Origin: CAWDYA01 sp963806495
GTDB taxonomy: Bacteria; Acidobacteriota; Polarisedimenticolia; JACPZX01; DASXTC01
Assembly: GCA_963806495.1 (NCBI GenBank)
Contig: CAWDYA010000001.1
Location: 124,001-188,000, forward strand
DNA: 64,000 bases
Direction: 5' to 3'
This document shows positions 1 to 9,226 of the stretch, in pieces; positions within the stretch are counted from its first letter, which is position 1; every line of letters starts with the position of its first letter. A program made the translations under genes and the position numbers. Under the pieces are notes generated by a model. It saw nothing but the letters and a program-made list of their open reading frames with translations, did no database searches and was not told the DNA's origin.

Positions 1-1284
1 GCCGGGCTGACCGCGACATTGGCCGACCAGGTGGCGCCCGCGTCCCAGGAGTAGGCGTAGAAGAGCTGGGAGACGTTCACCATGCCGCTGTTGCGCGTGT
101 CGTTCCAGATCACGTCGATCCGCCCGTTCGGGGCCACCGAGTGCGCCGCCAGCCAGTGCCAGTGACCCGAGCCGACGGGATCGTCATTGACCCGCACGGG
201 AGCGCTCCAGGTCGTCCCCCCGTCCGTGCTGCGAGCGAGGTTGACATCCAGAGGATCGGTCCCGACGGAAGTCGACACGGATGCAAGGACATAAACGTTT
301 CCGTCCGTCGACCCTCCTGAGCGGTCCGCCGCCACGTTGCCCTGCCCGAGGAGCCCGGCAGGATTCGGCTGGACGCCGTACCTCATGCTGCCCCCAAGGT
401 CCACCCGGGCTCCCGTGAACGTCGGGGTCGCGATGGCGTTGCGCGCATTGAGGGACCTGGCCACGACGAACTGGCTGAAGTCCTGCGTGGTCGTACCTTC
501 GATACCCGTGGCGTACAACTCTCCGCTCGGCCCGACGGCCAGCGTTCCGAAGGTCGGCCAGAGTGTAACGGGAACCGGATACTGGAAGATCTCACCGCCA
601 TCGAGGGATCGCGTCAGGACGTTCAGATCGCAGCAGCCGGCGAAGCGCTGCCAGATCCCGTAGATGAAACCATCACTTGCACCTCCGGTCCTGTCGATGA
701 CCATCCAGTTCTTGTCCCCGCCCCACGCGACGGTCCGGAAGCTGCCACGAGATCCCCCCATCCGTCGAGCGGAAGACACTCACGATGAACTGGTCCCCGA
801 GGCTCTGGTAGTAGAAGACTCCGCCGGAGTCCACATCCAGCACGGGATCGCTTCGGAAGATACCCGCCTGGAGGCTTCCCGGGAAGGTCCAGCTCGCACC
901 CCCGCTGAATGTGTAGGCCCAGCCCGCCTGCCGGAAGTTGGACGCGACCGTGTCGAACTGCCGCCAACCCACCACCATGTTCTGGGGATTCAGGGGATTG
1001 ACCGCGAGGGAGGGCTCGTTGGCCGCATCGCCAAGGATGTTCTGCCCGGCCCCGTCGACGTTGATCTGGACGCTGGCATAGGAGCCCTGGGTGACACGCA
1101 GGCCCTTCGATCGGGCCTGTGGGTTCGCCCGGGCTGAGTGCGCCGCCGGGGGGTCATCCGGCTTCTCGACCTCGACGGTCGTCGAAGGGTCGGTCTTCGG
1201 GTCGGCCAGCGACTCGGCGCCCAGCATGGCGACGAGGAGCAGGCCGGAGGCCAGGCACGGCAACACGGCGATACGACGGGACAT
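1..1284 (-). CDS. Secreted BNR/sialidase-like repeat protein (partial, frameshifted)
   Basis: The start is the ATG at 1284 (MSRRIAVLP), preceded by GGAGTGACG. A signal peptide covers about residues 1-27, followed by a low-complexity linker. The mature part has repeated Asp-box-like blocks (FSGGASWTF, STDGGISWQ and, nearer the left edge, STDGGTTWSAP and WDAGATWS) typical of exo-sialidase/BNR beta-propellers. A one-base shift near 735-745 moves the frame; reading on in the second frame gives uninterrupted propeller-type sequence to base 1, so the gene continues past the left edge. Secretion is predicted. The substrate is unknown, and no catalytic sialidase residues could be assigned, so it may simply be a secreted propeller. 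Confidence 0.75.
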
Positions 1285-1548
1285 CGTCACTCCACCCTTC
1301 ATGCCGGGACACCATAATGTACCACCTCCACGCGCTGCAGACCATGCCGGATCCGGACGTGTGCGCCTGTTTCACCCTGGCCTGCGCATTCTCTTGAATC
1401 CACCGGCCTGCTGAACCAGAATGACCGGAGGCGTGGCGTCCCAGCTCGAGAGCCTGGCGGAGCCGCAGCTATCGGGCCTCGTGATACCACGAGGAGCCGG
1501 CGGTCATCCGTTGCTGAAACGAGCGGAGCAGACACAGGGGATCTTTCC

Positions 1549-2764
1549 GTGAACGGATCACGTCCGGTCCTCGGTGGCATCATCCTGCTGTACTTCATCA
1601 TCGCGCTTGAAGTCCTGATCATGATCAGTCCGTTCGCCGCGTTCTTCTATGCGGCGTTCAACCCGTTCCTGCTGCTGCTCGCGGATTCGCCTGCGACTCG
1701 CTGGCTTGCGGGCTTCTTTCTGCCGCACATGGTCCTGCCACCCGGCTTTCTGCTCCAGGCCGTGCGCGTCGCCGGCTCCATCCTGTTCGTCACAGGGACG
1801 ATTCTCTTCCTGGTCTGCGCCGGCCAGGTGTACGTCCACAAGTTCCGGCGCCTGGGACCGGTGCGGGGCGGACTCTATCGATGGGTCCGGCACCCGCAGT
1901 ACGTCGCGCTCTGGGCCACCGGCCTGGGACTGGCGATCCTCTGGCCCCGATTCCTGACCATCGTCCTCTGGACCGTCATGGTCGGCCTCTACTACCTCCT
2001 GGCACGGGACGAGGAGCGACGGATGGCGGCGCAGTTCGGGGATCAGTACCGCAGCTACCTCGCCCGGACCGGCATGTTCTTCCCGAAGGCGCTGGGATCG
2101 ATGGTCGGTTGGGGGTTGCCGCTTCCGAATTCGCCAGGGCTCCGGGTGGTCTTCGGGTTTCGTCCTCGTTGCCTTCGTGGCCGTGGGAGGCGCGTTCGCT
2201 CTGCGAGCCTACACCATCGCCCACCTTCCTCTATGGACGAACGGTCGTGTGACGGCGCTTGCCATCCTGCCCGTCGACTCGGTCATGCTCGAGCATCGCA
2301 TGGCGGAGTCTGCTGGCACTGCCCGAGGTCGAGACCCGGCTGGCGCAGCATCCGGGTTCCATCCTCGTGTACCTTCTCCCGAGGAACTACGTCATGCAGG
2401 GGATGATCGCGGACACCGCTCCTCGGTGGCGGCTCTACGAGCACCATCAGACGGTGGCGATGATCACCGACTGGATCTTCCACCCGTTCCGCCACCTGGA
2501 GGGTGGGCACATGATGATGCATCACAACATGGGGGACGAGTCCGCCCCCGGCTCATCCGCCGCCGGCACCGTCCGCCGCCTGATCTTCCTGGGCGTGAGA
2601 ACGTCCGGCGGTGAGAAACCTCCGTCGTCCTTGTTCGCCATCAACGCGGAAGCGTACCCCTCTGTTCCTCATCGACGTCGACGTCCACAGCCTCGATTCT
2701 GCTCGATGTCAGGGATCTCGGCCAGGGGACCGGCTGGGGCCGGGTCCCGACGCCGATGTTCTAG
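1549..2764 (+). CDS. Isoprenylcysteine/phospholipid methyltransferase-like membrane protein (frameshifted)
   Basis: A GTG start at 1549 lies 8 nt after AGGGGATC. The first ~190 residues have four hydrophobic segments and the ICMT/PEMT-type C-terminal block (GGLYRWVRHPQYVALW, then RDEERRMAAQFGDQYRSYLARTG), where conserved RHP and E-R residues bind SAM and the substrate in that family. After about 2110 the reading jumps frame at least twice (near 2110-2180 and 2300). The recovered continuation is a soluble extension containing VETRLAQHPGSILVYLLPRN and an HMMMHHN stretch, ending at a TAG at 2762-2764. This extension is not part of usual ICMT proteins and is not recognised. The methyl acceptor is unknown. 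Confidence 0.65.
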
Positions 2765-2956
2765 AGAGCTTGCCTCCTTCACGTTCAGGGAGTGGACATG
2801 CCGGATGGTACGCCCCTCCTGCACATCAAGCCCTACGTGCCCGAGTTCGATGCATATCCTGACTCTTGTGCTGGATGGCTCCAGGCGAGCACATCCACGC
2901 GGAAGCTCGCCGACGATCGCTTCGATCGCCGCCGGAAGGGTCCACGCCCCTCTTGA
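2765..2956 (+). pseudogene. 3' remnant of TrmO/TsaA-type tRNA methyltransferase
   Basis: Directly after the preceding stop and in the same frame is a stretch with the C-terminal signature of the TrmO (YaeB, UPF0066) family: VDMPDGTPLLHIKPYVPEFD, then a GWL and an ADDRF block, ending TGA 2954-2956. TrmO methylates t6A37 in some tRNAs. The N-terminal two thirds are absent from the window, so this cannot be functional here. It is either a decayed gene or the product of an assembly deletion. Confidence 0.6.
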
Positions 2957-2977
2957 GCCTGCCCGGCATCGGCATGC

Positions 2978-3196
2978 TCAGGCCTCGCTGCCCGGGCACC
3001 GCGTGCTGCGCCTCACACTCATCAGGTTGAAGGCGATGGCGAGCCCCATGAGGACCCCGTAGATCCCGTCGGCCACGTCCGCCCCGATAGGCGTTGCCGG
3101 GTGAAAAAACCAGCGCCCGACGAGGGCGATCAGCAGGCAGTTCATGCCGATGGTCATCAGGACATTGCGGCCTTTTATGCGCTTTCGAAAAAGCAT
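2978..3196 (-). CDS. Small two-helix membrane protein
   Basis: A 72-residue protein whose ATG at 3196 follows a strong AAAGGAGG site, so I prefer it to the upstream start at 3238. A basic N-terminus (MLFRKRIKGR) precedes two hydrophobic helices (about residues 11-28 and 38-58). It ends an operon with the XRE regulator and another small membrane protein. No family recognised. Its genomic link to a YgzD-like regulator suggests a small regulated membrane module. Confidence 0.6.
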   Translation of the reverse strand: MLFRKRIKGRNVLMTIGMNCLLIALVGRWFFHPATPIGADVADGIYGVLMGLAIAFNLMSVRRSTRCPGSEA

Positions 3197-3216
3197 GTCG
3201 TGGCCTCCTTTCAGGG

Positions 3217-3438
3217 TCAGTCCTTGATTCGATACCACATCAGGACCGTCAGCTTGACGACAACGACGGCAAGGCTGACGGCAAGAAGGTCCGGGCTGAA
3301 GACATCGTCGACGTAATAGCGCCAGGCGAACAGGCAGATCGCGAGCAGGCCTCCGGCGATCCCGCCGGCGCTCGTCGAGCGTCGGCGGTGTTCGAGGAAG
3401 CGCTCGTCGATAGTGATGCCGAGGATGGGCACCTTCAT
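3217..3438 (-). CDS. Small two-TM protein of the XRE-regulator operon
   Basis: A 73-residue product starting MKVPILGITIDERF at 3438; the start overlaps the stop of the regulator gene by 4 nt (ATGA), indicating translational coupling. Two hydrophobic segments lie at about residues 24-39 and 47-66. A cytoplasmic basic/acidic N-terminus with ERFLEHRRRS precedes the first helix. Family not recognised. Its placement between regulator and membrane protein argues that all three act together. Confidence 0.6.
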   Translation of the reverse strand: MKVPILGITIDERFLEHRRRSTSAGGIAGGLLAICLFAWRYYVDDVFSPDLLAVSLAVVVVKLTVLMWYRIKD

Positions 3439-3647
3439 CTCCGTTTCTCCAGGGTGAAGATGTCGTCGGTCGGGAGCCCGAAGACCCGTGCGAATACGAG
3501 CGCGAGCGGGAGGCTCGGCACGTACCGGTTGCACTCGATCGAGTTGATGCTCTGCCGAGAAACCCCGACGGCGGCGGCGAGTTGCGCCTGGGTCCACTCC
3601 CGCTCGGCGCGTAGCTCCCTGATACGGTTTCTCACTCCTGGCGTCAT
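3435..3647 (-). CDS. XRE-family HTH regulator (YgzD-like, short)
   Basis: A 70-residue protein that is almost entirely a Cro/C1-type helix-turn-helix: RELRAEREWTQAQLAAAVGVSRQSINSIE with the typical NRYVPSLPLALVFARVFG tail. This size and sequence type is characteristic of the small YgzD-like regulators usually found before genes for small membrane proteins, which is the arrangement here. It is the first gene of a three-gene operon driven by a near-consensus promoter immediately upstream and is probably autoregulatory (inference). Confidence 0.85.
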   Translation of the reverse strand: MTPGVRNRIRELRAEREWTQAQLAAAVGVSRQSINSIECNRYVPSLPLALVFARVFGLPTDDIFTLEKRR

Positions 3648-3668
3648 GACAAGCTCGCTTTACATGGA

Positions 3669-3697
3669 ACTGTACTGCTGCAAAGCGCGCATGTCAA
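3669..3697 (-). promoter_or_regulatory. Sigma70-type promoter of the XRE operon
   Basis: Read on the minus strand: TTGACA (3692-3697), a 17-nt spacer and TACAGT (3669-3674). Transcription should start about 15 nt before the regulator ATG at 3647. The hexamers and spacing are near-ideal for a housekeeping sigma factor. Confidence 0.7.
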
Positions 3698-3756
3698 GCA
3701 TACTTGTCTATCTCGCGTATGGACATTGGTCCGGGCCCGAGCCGCCGATCATCGTC

Positions 3757-4285
3757 TCAGGCGAGGCCCAGCTCCATGGCGCGCCGGATGGCCTGGGCCA
3801 CCGGGTGAACCTGGAGCTTGCGGTACACGGAGCGCACATGTGTGCGCAGGGTCCCCTCGCTGATACCGAGGTGATCCGCTGTCTCGGTATGCGACAGTCC
3901 CCGGACGAGGCCACGCAGCACATCCAGCTCGCGGTCGGTCAGGTCGAGCCGCCTGGGAACGGCCGCGGCGCCGGATCCCGACGAGGCGGATGTGGCCTCC
4001 TCGGCGCTCAGCCTCCGGACGATTGACAGCACCTTGCTGGCCCCGGCGGGCGAGAGGGGAGCGCCGCCGGCCATCACGCTGTGCAGCTGGTCGAGCAGCT
4101 CCCGTGCGGTGGCCTTCTTCAGCACGTAACCGCTGGCTCCCGCGGTGATGGCCTCCAGGATCACCTTCGGATCCTCGAAGACGGTCAGCATGACCACCGG
4201 CAGGTCGGGCGCGGCGGCACGCAGCTCGCGCGTTGCCTCGATCCCGCTCTTGCCGGGCAGCTCGATGTCCCCATCAAAACCAGGT
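3757..4285 (-). pseudogene. NarL/FixJ-type response regulator, receiver N-terminus missing
   Basis: The C-terminal half is intact: a LuxR-type HTH (LTDRELDVLRGLVRGLSHTE, then HLGISEGTLRTHVRSVYRKL). Upstream is the second half of a receiver domain: the phospho-acceptor motif DLVLMDIELPGKSG (readable after a one-base shift near 4270), the conserved T (VVMLTV) and K (YVLKKA). The first ~45 residues of the receiver, with the acidic pocket, are absent; the sequence runs directly into a beta-propeller gene. A one-base shift also lies near 4200-4280. As drawn it is not functional; a deletion or assembly collapse fused it to the upstream partner. Confidence 0.6.
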
Positions 4286-4341
4286 CCCAGGGCATCCTCG
4301 CGTCCTCCCGGGCGACGCGACGCGCCCGTCCGAGCAGCTGA

Positions 4342-5604
4342 TCAGCACCTCGCTGCGATCATCGCGCACCAGCAGTCCCGTCTGGGCCAGTGAGGAAGGC
4401 GGGCACGCAGGCGAAGCGGCTCGCCCGGTCCGGTGACTTCGAGCAGCTCGCCGTTCGCCAGCAGCCAGAACGATCCATCCGGACCTTCGTCACAGCCAAG
4501 ATCACCGTGGTACCAGCTACCGCGCCGCCGCACGCGGGCACGCCCGTCACGCCACTCCACGAGCATGCTCTCCTCGGGACGATAGCTGTCCGCCATCTCC
4601 CGGTGCTCCGGGGGCGGGAAGGCCTTCATCCAGATACCGCCCCACGGATCGGAGCATCCAACGTCGCGGCTGAAGAGTCCCTCGATCTCGAGGTCCCGCG
4701 CATACCCTTCGTCGTCGAGGAACATCGGTCCCTGCCAGCTCGTGAGGATCACGCCGCCCGCGACGGGATGCACGCCTCTGAGATAGACGCGGGGCAGTCC
4801 CGACAGCTCGGTCCGGATCCGGGTGTCCGGCTGCGGGTAATGGACGAGACCGCGCACGCTGGCCATCCACAACCCGCCTTCGCGATCCGTCGCCATGTTG
4901 CCGAACCCGGTGAAACCTTCATTGGCCGTGAGGAATTCCCGCGTGCCGTCGTCATCGATCGCCCAGACACCGGTGGCATAGGCGATCCACCAGGTCGAAC
5001 CACGGCGGGCCAGCCCCTCGGCCCGGCCCGACCAGTCCAGCAGTTGCTCGACGCCGTCGTCGGTAATGCGCACGAACCCCGGGCGGTCGCCGAACCGGAC
5101 GGTCGCGACAGGCCCGAGGGGATCGTCATGCAGCTGCATAATCCACCTGCCCGGCCCCCGGGCGATGCGTCGGGCGCCGTCCTGCTTGTCGACGACCCAC
5201 ACGTCGCCGGCGAGCCGGCGCGCGAGGCGGAAGGCCCGATCCTCGGCGATCTCCTCCCCGCCGATGTCGAGCCACGCTCCACCCTGACGGCGGATGAGGC
5301 GGCCGTCCCAGGCGGCCCACAGGCGCCCCTCCCCGTCGTAGATCGCGTGCTCCGGACCTGGCGCGACGGCGCCTTCAGGCCCGTCGATTCGGCGCAGCGT
5401 GGATCCCTCGACCTCGTACAGCCCGGTGCGCGGATCGCCGCCGAGAACCTGACCGGCCGGCCCCGTCTCGACGTAGGTCAGCCTCCCCTTCACCGCACCC
5501 CAGGGCCGCACTTCGAAGCCATCGTACCCGCTGAGTCCTTCGCCGCTGGAGATCCACAGGTAGCCGATGGTGTCCTGTCCGACATCGCTCACGCCGATCG
5601 GCAT
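4342..5604 (-). pseudogene. Two-component-regulator propeller (Reg_prop) sensor fragment
   Basis: About 420 residues of seven-bladed propeller repeats: GYLWISSGEGLSGYDGF, GRLWAAWDGRLI, GGLWMASVRGLVHY and GGIWMKAFPPPE, as in the periplasmic half of hybrid histidine kinases. The expected N-terminal signal sequence, Y_Y_Y domain, membrane helix and kinase domain are all missing. The reading frame is open upstream of 5604 but soon merges into the divergent racemase relic. It abuts a truncated response regulator, so the kinase-encoding DNA between them appears to have been deleted. Confidence 0.6.
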
Positions 5605-5719
5605 GCCGGGGATGTCCGAGATCTGCCGGCCCAGCCGGCCTGCGCTGCGGGACCGGGAGGCTAAGTCCCTCTGCTTCCTGACTGCGTGCCGCGAAGGGCC
5701 GAGGCTTCCGGGCCCTCAC

Positions 5720-6354
5720 ATGCACCCGGAGATCGTCGTCAGCGCGACCCCGATGGGGTTGAGCCTGCCGGACCGGGAATCGGGGAACCACGATACGGTC
5801 ACTCACCTGGTGCGGCGCGGCGTGGATCAGGTGACGCGGGCCGGGGCGGAGTTCTTCATCTGTCCGGACAACACGGCGCATGTCGTGCTGGAGCGGATCG
5901 CCGGGACACTCCCCATTCCGGGGCTGCACATCGCCGACGTCGTCTGCCAGCGGACGCGCGAAGACGGCTGGAGGACGGCGGGGCTCCCGGCACGCGATGG
6001 GCCATGACCGGGCCTGTCTATGCCAACGCCCTGCGCAAGCGCAGCCTCGAGCATCCAGTCCCCCGCGAGCAGCAACCGGGCGAGATCAATGCCGCCATGT
6101 TCGACGACCTCTGACAGGGGCTCTTTCGCCCCTCAACGGTGGATCTCTTCGTGCGTGCCATCGACGAGCTGCGAGCCGCCGGACCGGATTGCGTGATTCT
6201 CGGCTGCACCGAAATCCCGCTCGTCACCTCCGAGGCGAACTCATCCCTGCCCGTGCTCGATTCGACCCGCCTGCTCGCGAAACAGGCCATAAGGGAGGTA
6301 ACCGAGGATCGCCCCCTTCCACCCGGGAGCGCCTGGATCCAACTGGGCGTCTGA
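5720..6354 (+). pseudogene. Aspartate/glutamate racemase-family relic
   Basis: Reassembled across three frames: HPEIVVSATPMGLSLPDRES, then AGAEFFICPDNTAHVVLERI (first catalytic Cys region), GLHIADVVC, TGPVYANALRKRSLEHPVP, and CVILGCTEIPLV with the second catalytic Cys, ending at TGA 6352-6354. These blocks match Asp/Glu racemases in order and spacing. The N-terminal ~50 residues (the usual IGGMSW start) are missing, and at least three frameshifts lie near 5990-6010, 6110-6125 and upstream. Decayed, or severely damaged by assembly. Confidence 0.65.
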
Positions 6355-6366
6355 GGCCTCGGCCAG

Positions 6367-6628
6367 ATGCGCGAGCTGGCGCAGGAGGCGAAAGCCGAAT
6401 CGGGTCCGCCTCGACCTACCGCGACAGGGGCGGGCGCGGCGGCAAGAAGATCTCCATGGCCGACCTCATCGTGCCGGGTCGCACGGCCGCGACCGATGGC
6501 CGTTCTCGTCGGAGGATGCGCGTTTCGAGGGCTTCGTGGCGGTCTGGGTCAAGGTCATGAACCTGGATCGATTCGATCCGACGGCCGCGAATCGCGCGGG
6601 CGGAGAGAGGCCGCGGACCGCGAGGTGA
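6367..6628 (+). pseudogene. Catalase-peroxidase (katG) remnant
   Basis: Three separated katG-like blocks are compressed into ~260 bp: SASTYRD (matching the ASASTFR region), GGKKISMADLIV (matching GGKKVSLADLIV) and SSEDARFEGFVAVWVKVMNL followed by DRF, which is the extreme KatG C-terminus. About 40 and about 150 residues that normally separate these blocks are missing, and the blocks are in different frames. This is a multiply deleted relic, recognised only from the order of three conserved motifs. Confidence 0.6.
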
Positions 6629-6672
6629 GCCGGCTGTTCGCCGGAGCGGTGTCTCGCTGAGAGCGGGAAAAG

Positions 6673-8997
6673 CTACGAACGTCGAAGGGGATTGCGCCTG
6701 TTCAACGTGGCCGTGTTGTCCCCGTCGGTGGGATCCCCGGGCGTCGTGTGCCCGCCGCCACGGGGTGCGGCATGCGTCCTGCGGAAGGCATCGTGTTTCT
6801 GCGCTGCCCTCGCCATGACCTCGAGGAACTCCGGATCTTCGCGAACGGCATCGAAGAGCGGATCGATCTGCATCGCGGGATAGTTGAAGAAACCGCCCTC
6901 CACTGCCTTGCGCAGAGTGCGAACACAGTTCGCGCGATCGCCCAGCAGCCCGTAGGAGCTGGCAATCATGTACCAGTGCTCGGAATCAGCCTTCGGATCG
7001 GTGGCTTCATCCAGGCGGCGAATCAGGCGCCGTCCCGTCTCGGCGTCGCCGCGGACATACGCGTTGATCCCCCCATACCGCAGGCCGAGAAACCCCTCCG
7101 GCTCCATGGCCACCGCCCGCTCGAAGTGCTCGAGGGCGCGTTGTGTGTCTCCCATCAGGAAGAGACTCATCCCTTTCCAGGCGATCCCGAACGTGCTGGC
7201 GCCATCGAGCTCGAACAGCTCGAACGCCCTCTGGTAGTTTCCACAATAGAGATAGGTGAAACCACCCGATCGAAACCGCGGATTCCCGGGATCGAGGACA
7301 AGCGCCTTTTCGACCTCGGCTGCAGACTCTTCCAGCAGGCCCGTATAACGATAGACATAGCTCAGCACGAAGTGCGCGAGTGCATCATCCGGCGTGATGC
7401 CCAGCATCCGCTCGGCCAGAGCGATCGCCTCTTCACAACGTCCCTTGTCGACGCACAGGAGGGACAGATGGAACAACGCCGTCAGCATGTTCTCGTTCAG
7501 TGAGAGGGCCTTCTCGAGCGCCTGTTCCGCGCGCAACTGCTGCTCCTCCCCAAGGAGACCGAAACTGCCGATCTGATTGATTCGGAATCCCAACTCAGCC
7601 CATGCAGGAGCATGATCCGGATCCAGATTGAGAGCCTTTTCCAGCATGTCGACGGCCATCTGGTCGCCGTCCAGCGTGATGGGGTAGGAGATCGCACGCA
7701 GATAGTACTCGTAGGCCAGCGGATCCGCCGGCACGTCGGCCCGCATGTTTTGTCGTTCACCGGAAGAGAAGCGAACCTTCAGACCACCCAAGACCTTTTC
7801 CGCGGCGGCGTCCTGCAAGGCGAAGATATCGTCGTAGTTCGCCTTGATCGTCTCCCGCCAGACCATTTCGTTCGACCGCGCTTCGACGAGCTCGACGTTG
7901 AGTCGCACCATGCCACCGTCCTTCAGGTAGTAGCCCATGAGGACATAGTCGACCTGAAGTTCCCGCGCGGCGGTCGGCACGTCGACCGTCCGATCCTGGT
8001 ATCTGCGAACGGCGCTCGAGGGTCTGACCCGCAGGCTGTTCACGTAGCTCAGCGAGCCGATGATCTGGTCGGCGAGCGCGAATCCCAGGAACCCCGTGTC
8101 GGGATCCTGCCTGATGCTCGTGAAGGGGAGCACCGCGAGCCCCGGCCGGGTGGCTCGCCGCCCCGGACCGGTCCGCCCCGGCGTTCTGCCGGGATCGTCA
8201 CGCTTCAGCACGTCGATCACATCGACCATGCTCTGCGGCCTGGCGGCGGCATCCTTATGCAGCATCTTCATGACGAGCGCATCGAGCCCGGCAGGTATGT
8301 TGGCATTGAGCGAAGACATCGGCTTCGGGTCCGCTGTCAGTATGGCATTGAGGGTCGCTCGCTCGTAGGAACCGGGAAACGGCAGGTGGCCGGTGAACAT
8401 CTCGTAGAGCAGGACGCCGAACGACCAGATGTCGGATCGATGATCCACGTGCTTTCCGGCGATCTGTTCCGGCGACATGTACGACACGGTACCGACGGTC
8501 GTGCCCGATTTCGTAATGTCCATGCCGGATCCGATCCTTGCCAGACCGAAGTCCATGATCTTCGGGGTGTCATTGTCGGCAACCATGATGTTCGAGGGCT
8601 TGATATCACGGTGGATGATGCCCTTCTGATGAGCCAGCTGCAGGCCCCGGGCCACGCCGATCGCGATCCTCGCCGCACGGTCAGGGCGCAGCTCACCGGC
8701 CGAGATGATCGCCTTCAGCTCGCGCCCCTCGACATACTCCATGACGATGAACAGCTCACCGCCCACGTCCTCGATGGCATGGATGGTCGCGATATTGGGA
8801 TGGTTCAGCGCGGCGGCGGCCCGCGCCTCGACCGTGAATCGAGCCTGACCCGACGCGTCGCCGGAAAGGCGGCTGGGAAGGAACTTGATGGCCACGTCGC
8901 GGTCGAGCCTGGAATCGTGGGCCTTGTAGACGACCCCCATCCCCCCTTCACCGAGCTTCTCGACGATGTGGTACTGAAGTATGTCGCGTCCGATCAC
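6673..8997 (-). CDS. Hanks-type Ser/Thr kinase with TolB-like and TPR sensor domains
   Basis: Start chosen at GTG 8997, 14 residues before the glycine loop GEGGMGVVY; the longer open frame upstream has no domain content. The catalytic domain (about 1-265) has VAIKF, HRDIKPSNIM, the DFGLAR metal site and SPEQ. It is followed by a TolB/FlgO-like nucleotide-cyclase-associated domain (GLAVLPFTSIRQDPDTGFL), which senses or assembles envelope components in related proteins, and about eight TPR units to the end. No obvious transmembrane helix. It is divergent from the nucleotide-sugar dehydrogenase. 774 residues, uninterrupted. Confidence 0.9.
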   Translation of the reverse strand: MIGRDILQYHIVEKLGEGGMGVVYKAHDSRLDRDVAIKFLPSRLSGDASGQARFTVEARAAAALNHPNIATIHAIEDVGGELFIVMEYVEGRELKAIISAGELRPDRAARIAIGVARGLQLAHQKGIIHRDIKPSNIMVADNDTPKIMDFGLARIGSGMDITKSGTTVGTVSYMSPEQIAGKHVDHRSDIWSFGVLLYEMFTGHLPFPGSYERATLNAILTADPKPMSSLNANIPAGLDALVMKMLHKDAAARPQSMVDVIDVLKRDDPGRTPGRTGPGRRATRPGLAVLPFTSIRQDPDTGFLGFALADQIIGSLSYVNSLRVRPSSAVRRYQDRTVDVPTAARELQVDYVLMGYYLKDGGMVRLNVELVEARSNEMVWRETIKANYDDIFALQDAAAEKVLGGLKVRFSSGERQNMRADVPADPLAYEYYLRAISYPITLDGDQMAVDMLEKALNLDPDHAPAWAELGFRINQIGSFGLLGEEQQLRAEQALEKALSLNENMLTALFHLSLLCVDKGRCEEAIALAERMLGITPDDALAHFVLSYVYRYTGLLEESAAEVEKALVLDPGNPRFRSGGFTYLYCGNYQRAFELFELDGASTFGIAWKGMSLFLMGDTQRALEHFERAVAMEPEGFLGLRYGGINAYVRGDAETGRRLIRRLDEATDPKADSEHWYMIASSYGLLGDRANCVRTLRKAVEGGFFNYPAMQIDPLFDAVREDPEFLEVMARAAQKHDAFRRTHAAPRGGGHTTPGDPTDGDNTATLNRRNPLRRS

Positions 8998-9226
8998 GGA
9001 TCGTCCTGCAATAGGTTGCCCGGCCCTGGACAGGGAGACCGGAATATACTGCCGGCCTGTCCCCGGACGCAACGGGATGTTGAGGACGCATGTCCCCCGG
9101 CCCCCGACTCGCCTGCCATCCCGGCGCCATGGGGTTTCGGCTGATTTGAGCCCCACCGCTGAGAGTGCTTGAATGAGAGGCTGTCCGGCCATCATCCACC
9201 AGCAGAAACCATTCGAGGACAAGACG

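Noticed and set aside
7612..9144. A 510-codon frame antisense to the kinase-TPR gene
   Set aside because: Complementary shadow of a conserved kinase; no domain content.
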